A model generated the notes under the pieces. That model was not told the DNA's origin. It searched no databases and saw nothing but the letters and a program-made list of their open reading frames with translations. Below, one piece after another: positions 13,954 to 17,740 of a stretch of DNA of 17,740 bases (positions are counted from its first letter, which is position 1; each line of letters starts with the position of its first letter). Position numbers and translations under genes: made by a program. The stretch lies in the NCBI GenBank assembly GCA_946479255.1, contig CAMLFK010000086.1, positions 1-17,740 on the forward strand, given 5' to 3'. The DNA comes from an uncultured Oxalobacteraceae bacterium (GTDB lineage Bacteria; Pseudomonadota; Gammaproteobacteria; Burkholderiales; Burkholderiaceae).

Positions 13954-14904
13954 CTATCGGGTGGTGAACGACCAGTTGCGGTCGGCTGCCACGCTGTCGA
14001 CCGTGCCTTTAAAACTCACGTCGTAGACAGTGTTGGCCTTCAACACTTGCAGCGGGATGATGGCCGCCACCGCGCGCGAGGTATGGGCGTCGCCTCCCGG
14101 GCTGAGCAGCTTGACGCTCAGGTCGGTGGCGGTGCCGCGCTGGCGCACGGTAAAGCTGCTGACCGTGATGCTCGAGCCGATGTCGGCATGCAGGCTGATC
14201 GGGTAGCCGACTTCGTTGACGTTGCTGACCGGATCGGGGGTTTCGTTATCGCTGAAAAAATTGGCCGGCACCAGGGTCTGGCTGCCGGTCGGCCAGGTGG
14301 CCATCACGCCGCGCCCCAATCCTGAACCAATGCCGTTGGACGTGGTGAAATTGGTGGTGAAGTAAGTGTAGCTGGCGCTGGTCGTGGCCGCGCCGGTGCC
14401 GATTTCCTTGAACTTTGGCTCAAAAATGGCGAAACGGTGATAGATCGCGGTGATCAGTTCTTCGGCCATGTAAAAGCCGGACGAGCTGGAGGTCGCGGAA
14501 ATGACTTCGCCCGCATAGCCGCCGCCGCTGAACACGTAACCGGCCGCGCGCAGGCGGTCTTGGGCGGCCACGCCGGTGAAGCCGGGTTTGCCGGTGGTTT
14601 GTTCGTGGGTGACGGTGTTGTTGGTCTTCTGATAGTCCGAGTGGCCCTGCGCCGCCGTGTCGATCAGCGTGTTGCGCACCAGGACCGGCAGGCCCATCTG
14701 GGCGCGGCGGTAGTTGAACCACGCCAGGCCGTCGGCCGGGATGTTACCGGTCAGGGTAGGCGCACCTGGCTGGCTGGCTGCGGGGATCGGCGTATTGTTC
14801 TGGGGCGCAGTCGTGACGCCGCCATCGCCGCCACCGCACGCAGCCAGGGCCAGCAATGCCGCACATGCCGTCGCCCGCAGGCGCCAACGCTCCAGTCCGC
14901 TCAT
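13954..14904 (-). CDS. CAP/SCP-domain lipoprotein with Ig-like C-terminal domain
   Basis: The 316-aa product begins with a lipoprotein signal peptide (lipobox ALAAC, Cys 23) and a Gly/Thr/Pro linker. Residues about 57-200 form a CAP (cysteine-rich secretory protein/PR-1) domain: FNYRRAQMGLPVLVRN, AAQGHSDYQ with H88, H100 in VTHEQTTG, RLRAAGY, GEVIS with E133, and IYHRF with H156 followed by FKEIGTG. These positions correspond to the usual His/Glu cluster. The stretch about 220-316 is a beta-rich Ig-like domain ending RNWSFTTR, like the SbsA/Big_5 type. CAP proteins bind sterols, lipids or metals in some organisms; the bacterial role is mostly unknown. The start is supported by AGGAG 7-8 nt upstream. 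The gene diverges from the phosphatidyltransferase gene. Confidence 0.88.
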   Translation of the reverse strand: MSGLERWRLRATACAALLALAACGGGDGGVTTAPQNNTPIPAASQPGAPTLTGNIPADGLAWFNYRRAQMGLPVLVRNTLIDTAAQGHSDYQKTNNTVTHEQTTGKPGFTGVAAQDRLRAAGYVFSGGGYAGEVISATSSSSGFYMAEELITAIYHRFAIFEPKFKEIGTGAATTSASYTYFTTNFTTSNGIGSGLGRGVMATWPTGSQTLVPANFFSDNETPDPVSNVNEVGYPISLHADIGSSITVSSFTVRQRGTATDLSVKLLSPGGDAHTSRAVAAIIPLQVLKANTVYDVSFKGTVDSVAADRNWSFTTR

Positions 14905-15048
14905 CCTTACTCTCCTGCATAAATTGTTCCAGAGCTTGATTCTAGGCGAAATTTGCCGCGCACGAACGCTGTTCGGGCTGTTTCAAACGGGCTCATGTAC
15001 GATTGCAGGGGTAAAATAGCCTCGATCTTGTCAACTTAGCGAGCCGCT
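14905..15048. promoter_or_regulatory. Divergent intergenic region between the CAP and pssA-like genes
   Basis: TAAAAT at 15012-15017 is a plausible -10 for the rightward gene, 31 bp before its TTG start, but no -35 is visible 16-18 bp upstream. I see no convincing leftward promoter beyond scattered AT-rich bits. Confidence 0.3.
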
Positions 15049-15828
15049 TTGAAAAGAACCCGCCGTCAGCGCCTCGCGCGCGCCAAGTTTGCCCTGCCGA
15101 GCTTTGTGACCCTGCTGTCGATCGCCTGCGGCTTCGGCAGCATCGTCATCTCGATCGACAACGCCCACGTGGGCGAGCCGTCCGCCTACCGCACCGCCGC
15201 CATCCTGCTGGTGCTGGCCGGCGTATTCGACGCGCTCGACGGCTTTGTGGCGCGCATCACCAATACCGCTTCGTCCTTCGGCATGCAGCTCGATTCGATC
15301 GCCGACGTGATGAATTTCGGCTGTGCGCCGGCCATGCTGCTGTACTGCTATGGCTTCGTGCAGCTTGGCGCGGGCCATTCGACCTTCATCCGCATGGGCG
15401 GCCTGGCTTGCTTTATCTTCGTGGCGTGCGGCGCCTTGCGGCTGGCGCGCTTCAACGTCAATGTCGGGCGTACCGATCCGCGCTATTTCGTCGGCATGCC
15501 GATCACCGCCGGTGCCGCCTGCGTCGCTTCGGTGGTGGTGGCCTGGCCCACGCCGCCCGTGACCATGCTGCAGGGCTATGGCGTGATGTTGCTGATGGTG
15601 GCGGTCGGCACCCTGATGATTTCCACCGTGCGCTTTCCCAGCTCCAAGCAGCCGAAAAGCAAGATGCTGTTCGTGGTCGCCGCCGTGGGGCTGGCGCTGC
15701 TGGCCTGGCTGCAAATGAAATTCTTCGTGCTGTTCTTCCTGGTCTACATCAGCGCGACCTTGCTGCTGAACATAGGCTGGCAGATGGGCTGGCGCGGCGT
15801 CGAGCCGCCCAAGATGTACACCGACTAA
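15049..15828 (+). CDS. pssA: CDP-alcohol phosphatidyltransferase, probable phosphatidylserine synthase
   Basis: This integral membrane enzyme probably transfers the phosphatidyl group of CDP-diacylglycerol to serine, the first step to phosphatidylethanolamine. The 259-aa product carries the full family motif D61-x2-D64-G65-x2-A68-R69-x8-G78-x3-D82-x3-D86, whose aspartates bind metal. It also has about eight hydrophobic helices (for example 15-36, 48-63, 92-104, 112-125, 186-200, 205-220, 225-243). The start must be the TTG at 15049: the frame is closed by a TAG just upstream and there is no ATG before residue 79. A weak GCGAG lies 5-10 nt before it. Assignment to PssA rather than another CDP-alcohol transferase rests on overall resemblance and is likely but not certain. 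Confidence 0.85.
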   Translation: MKRTRRQRLARAKFALPSFVTLLSIACGFGSIVISIDNAHVGEPSAYRTAAILLVLAGVFDALDGFVARITNTASSFGMQLDSIADVMNFGCAPAMLLYCYGFVQLGAGHSTFIRMGGLACFIFVACGALRLARFNVNVGRTDPRYFVGMPITAGAACVASVVVAWPTPPVTMLQGYGVMLLMVAVGTLMISTVRFPSSKQPKSKMLFVVAAVGLALLAWLQMKFFVLFFLVYISATLLLNIGWQMGWRGVEPPKMYTD

Positions 15829-15834
15829 ACTTGC

Positions 15835-16143
15835 TCAGGCGAATTTGTCGAGCAGGGCGGCCAGTTTACCGGCGCTGGCCTGGGCATCGGCCAGGTCGGT
15901 CGCGTTGCCGCTCTGGGTCAGCAAACTTCCGGATAACAATTGCACGAAACAGCGGTCGAGCGCCTTGCGCGCCGCCGCCATCTGCTGGGCCACGGCGTCG
16001 CAGTCGGCCGGCTGGTCGGCCATCGCGATCAATTTTTGCACGCCGCGCAACTGTCCTTCGATGCGCGCCAAGCGGTTCAGCAAGTCTTTCTTCTGCATGG
16101 CAGTCAGTGCGCTGCCCTCGACGATTTCGATCTTGTCAGACAT
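15835..16143 (-). CDS. CsoR/FrmR-family (DUF156) transcriptional regulator, unusual ligand set
   Basis: CsoR, RcnR, FrmR and CstR are all-helical repressors that sense copper, nickel, formaldehyde or sulfane sulfur. The 102-aa product has the signature LLNRLARIEGQLRGVQKLI at 21-39 and the conserved Cys (C48 in ADCDAVAQQMAA). The next ligand, His in CsoR and FrmR (25 residues after the Cys), is Ser73 here, and the second Cys of CsoR or CstR (29 after) is Gln77. A different Cys, C65, lies in the same helix. It is therefore not a standard copper, nickel or persulfide sensor. A good ribosome site (AAGGAG, 5 nt before the ATG) supports the start. It lies 15 bp after the aldo/keto reductase gene and ends 6 bp from the convergent pssA-like gene. 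Confidence 0.87.
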   Translation of the reverse strand: MSDKIEIVEGSALTAMQKKDLLNRLARIEGQLRGVQKLIAMADQPADCDAVAQQMAAARKALDRCFVQLLSGSLLTQSGNATDLADAQASAGKLAALLDKFA

Positions 16144-16158
16144 AAAGGCTCCTTCGCC

Positions 16159-17085
16159 TTAGGCGACCTCGTGCCCGCGCGCGGCGCGCAGGATGGTAAA
16201 CCAGTCGCTACGGCTGAGCTGGAACTGGGTGCCAGCCACCGCAACGCTGATCGCCTCGATGCGGCCGGTGCCGGTCAGCGGAAGCGGCCGGCAGGGCAGT
16301 TGCATGATCCACGCAAACACCACGCTGGCGAAAGGTTTGCCGAGCTCGTCGGCAATACCCTTGATCACCAGGCGCAGATTGTCGGCGCTATGGTCGGTGC
16401 CGCTGAACAAGCGGCCGCCGGCCAGCGGTGACCAGGCCATCGGCGCCACGCCCAGGTCTTGCAGGCCGTCGAAGGTTTGGTCGAACATCGGCGCGGTGTG
16501 CAGCGGGGAGAATTCCACTTGGTTAGTCACCAGCGGAACGCGCCGGTTCAGCGATTCGAACTGGTGGCGCGAAAAATTCGACACGCCGAAGTGCAGCACC
16601 TTGCCGGCCTTGCGCAAGCTGTTGAAGGTATCGGCGATCTCGTCGAACTGCATCAATGGATCGGGACGATGAATCAGCAGCAAGTCCAGATGGTCGGTAT
16701 GCAACTGGCGCAGCGATTCCTCGACCGAGGCCACAATGTGGGCGGCGCTGGTGTCGTAGTGCTGGATGGTATGTTGGGGACGCTGGGGCGAGATCAGCTT
16801 GATGCCGCACTTGCTGACCAGTTCGATGCGCTGGCGCAGCGATGGCTGCTGCTTCAAGGCTTCGCCGAACAGGCATTCGACGCTGTAGCCGCCGTAAATG
16901 TCGGCATGGTCGAAACTGGTGACGCCGAGATCGATGCATTGCTCGATGAAAGCGACGCGTTGCTCGACCGTCATGTTCCATTGTGCCATGCGCCACATGC
17001 CGGCCACGATGCGCGACAGGGTGATCCCGCCGGCGCAGGTGCTCACGCGCGGGCAGGACAGGTCGGCGGGCAGGGCAAGATTCAT
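16159..17085 (-). CDS. Aldo/keto reductase, YdhF-like
   Basis: This is a cytoplasmic NAD(P)H-dependent oxidoreductase of the AKR superfamily, a TIM barrel. The 308-aa product matches E. coli YdhF closely as I recall it (WNMT, DHADIYGGY, ELVSKCGI, DHLDLLLIHRPDPLM, GKVLHFGVSNFS, PMAWSPLAGGRLF). The catalytic tetrad is complete: D59, Y64, K92 and H139. The cofactor-site end has PLPLTGTGRIEAI, in the place of the usual IPGT-type loop. The physiological substrate is not known. I chose ATG 17085 (product MNLALPADLSCP, with GAGAAAG 6 nt upstream) over an in-frame ATG at 17121, which lies inside the predicted -10 box. It precedes the CsoR/FrmR-type regulator by 15 bp, so it may be controlled by it, perhaps in answer to an aldehyde or electrophile. 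Confidence 0.92.
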   Translation of the reverse strand: MNLALPADLSCPRVSTCAGGITLSRIVAGMWRMAQWNMTVEQRVAFIEQCIDLGVTSFDHADIYGGYSVECLFGEALKQQPSLRQRIELVSKCGIKLISPQRPQHTIQHYDTSAAHIVASVEESLRQLHTDHLDLLLIHRPDPLMQFDEIADTFNSLRKAGKVLHFGVSNFSRHQFESLNRRVPLVTNQVEFSPLHTAPMFDQTFDGLQDLGVAPMAWSPLAGGRLFSGTDHSADNLRLVIKGIADELGKPFASVVFAWIMQLPCRPLPLTGTGRIEAISVAVAGTQFQLSRSDWFTILRAARGHEVA

Positions 17086-17119
17086 GGTCGCTTTCTCAGG
17101 AAGAAGTACTCGTTTCCTC

Positions 17120-17125
17120 ATTATA
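17120..17125 (-). promoter_or_regulatory. Predicted -10 box for the aldo/keto reductase operon
   Basis: On the minus strand this is a perfect TATAAT, 34 bp before the ATG at 17085. The position for a -35 (17143-17148) reads CCGTGC and does not match, so the promoter may depend on an activator or another feature. It lies directly after the hairpin at 17133-17165. Confidence 0.45.
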
Positions 17126-17132
17126 ACGACCT

Positions 17133-17165
17133 GCGGTGCGCGGCACGGGCATGCCCGCGCACCGC
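17133..17165 (-). terminator. GC-rich hairpin after the carboxypeptidase gene
   Basis: A perfect 11-bp stem (17133-17143 with 17155-17165) encloses an 11-nt loop and begins 12 bp after the stop of the minus-strand carboxypeptidase gene. No T run follows on that strand. It is either an incomplete intrinsic terminator or an operator-like inverted repeat just upstream of the next promoter. Confidence 0.5.
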
Positions 17166-17177
17166 GAAACTGCTATG

Positions 17178-17740
17178 TTATTTCGTCATCAGGCGCATCG
17201 AGTCCCAGGCGCGGCCGAAAATTGTCGCCTGCGATACTTCTTCCAGCGCAACGACCGGCAATTCCAGCAGCGGACGGCCATCGACCATCATCTTGAGGGT
17301 GCCGACGCGGCTGTTCAGGGCCAGTGGCGCGACCAGTGGATCCTTGCGTTCCAGCACAGGTTTCATCTTGCCGGCGATGCCTTTCGGCACCGTCACCAGC
17401 ACGTCGTTGGTAAAGCCGATCTTGACCGTGTTGGCCGAACCTTTCCACACTTGCGGGGTCTGGATTGCCTGGCCCTTGCTGTACAGCTTGACCGTGTCGA
17501 AGTTCTGGAAGCCCCAGTTCAGCAGCTTCTGGCTTTCCTGGGTGCGTGCCTGGTCGGAGGTGGTGCCGAGCACCACCGAAATCAGGCGGCGGTCGCTATT
17601 GCCGTTGGGACGGCGCGCCGAGGCGATCATGCAGTAGCCGGCCCCTTCCGTGTGGCCGGTCTTCATGCCGTCCACGGTCGGGTCCAGCCACAGCAGGCGG
17701 TTGCGGTTCGGCTGGGTGATCTTGTTGTAGGTGAAGCTCT
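17178..17740 (-). CDS. D-alanyl-D-alanine carboxypeptidase (PBP5/6 type), 3' part only
   Basis: These penicillin-binding proteins trim the terminal D-Ala of peptidoglycan stem peptides on the periplasmic side of the inner membrane. About the last 187 codons are present; the gene runs off the right edge, so the SxxK and SxN motifs are not seen. The third active-site motif is clear: DGMKTGHTEGAGYC, with KTG. The PBP5 C-terminal beta domain follows (TVKIGFTNDVLVTVPKGIAG, APLALNSRVG), and the protein ends in a short amphipathic tail (EVSQATIFGRAWDSMRLMTK), as used for membrane attachment. Whether it is dacA, dacC or dacD cannot be told. The stop is followed by a GC-rich hairpin and then the aldo/keto reductase promoter. 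Confidence 0.93.
   Translation of the reverse strand, partial: SFTYNKITQPNRNRLLWLDPTVDGMKTGHTEGAGYCMIASARRPNGNSDRRLISVVLGTTSDQARTQESQKLLNWGFQNFDTVKLYSKGQAIQTPQVWKGSANTVKIGFTNDVLVTVPKGIAGKMKPVLERKDPLVAPLALNSRVGTLKMMVDGRPLLELPVVALEEVSQATIFGRAWDSMRLMTK

Noticed and set aside
16459..17637. Plus-strand open frame of 392 codons across the reductase and carboxypeptidase genes
   Set aside because: It is antisense to two recognised genes and crosses their intergenic hairpin and promoter.
1..17740. CRISPR arrays, tRNA or rRNA genes, prophage integrase or toxin-antitoxin pairs
   Set aside because: I looked for regularly spaced repeats, T-loop sequences and typical protein motifs on both strands and found none; tnpB is the only mobile-element gene seen.

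Overview
The window looks like the chromosomal replication-origin region of a GC-rich betaproteobacterium. It most resembles Oxalobacteraceae (Massilia/Duganella-like), judging by the protein sequences and by the gene order rpmH-rnpA-yidD-yidC-mnmE running away from divergent dnaA-dnaN. The family assignment is an inference from recall, not from a search.

Positions 1-6515 are core genome. The minus strand carries dnaA and then dnaN (cut by the window edge). The plus strand carries rpmH, rnpA, yidD and yidC, which end at a strong intrinsic terminator (5061-5089), followed by mnmE. The 398-bp dnaA-rpmH gap has promoters in both directions and one perfect DnaA box lying over the predicted dnaA -35. 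I see no cluster of boxes, so an origin here is plausible but not shown.

Positions 6516-9050 are accessory. They hold a small low-complexity lipoprotein gene with a good promoter and terminator, a lone IS200/IS605-type tnpB with all catalytic and zinc-finger residues but no tnpA, and a broken EAL (c-di-GMP phosphodiesterase) gene with stops and frameshifts.

Positions 9054-12134 form the most interesting unit: a VOC-fold protein, a YCII/DGPF protein, a double-DGPF protein and an ECF sigma factor with a long C-terminal TPR-like extension (ECF42 type). A sequence matching the ECF42 promoter motif as I recall it (TGTCGA, 17 bp, CGTC) lies just before the first gene. The sigma factor therefore probably transcribes its own operon.

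Positions 12246-15828 hold a DUF1439-like lipoprotein, a small Cys4 zinc-binding protein, a stand-alone Hpt phosphotransfer protein, a CAP-domain lipoprotein with an Ig-like C-terminus, and a CDP-alcohol phosphatidyltransferase (PssA-like) with a TTG start.

Positions 15835-17740 are on the minus strand. They hold the 3' part of a D-alanyl-D-alanine carboxypeptidase, then a YdhF-like aldo/keto reductase whose gene is followed 15 bp later by a CsoR/FrmR-family regulator that lacks the usual metal-ligand set. The last two probably form an operon starting at a TATAAT box at 17120-17125.
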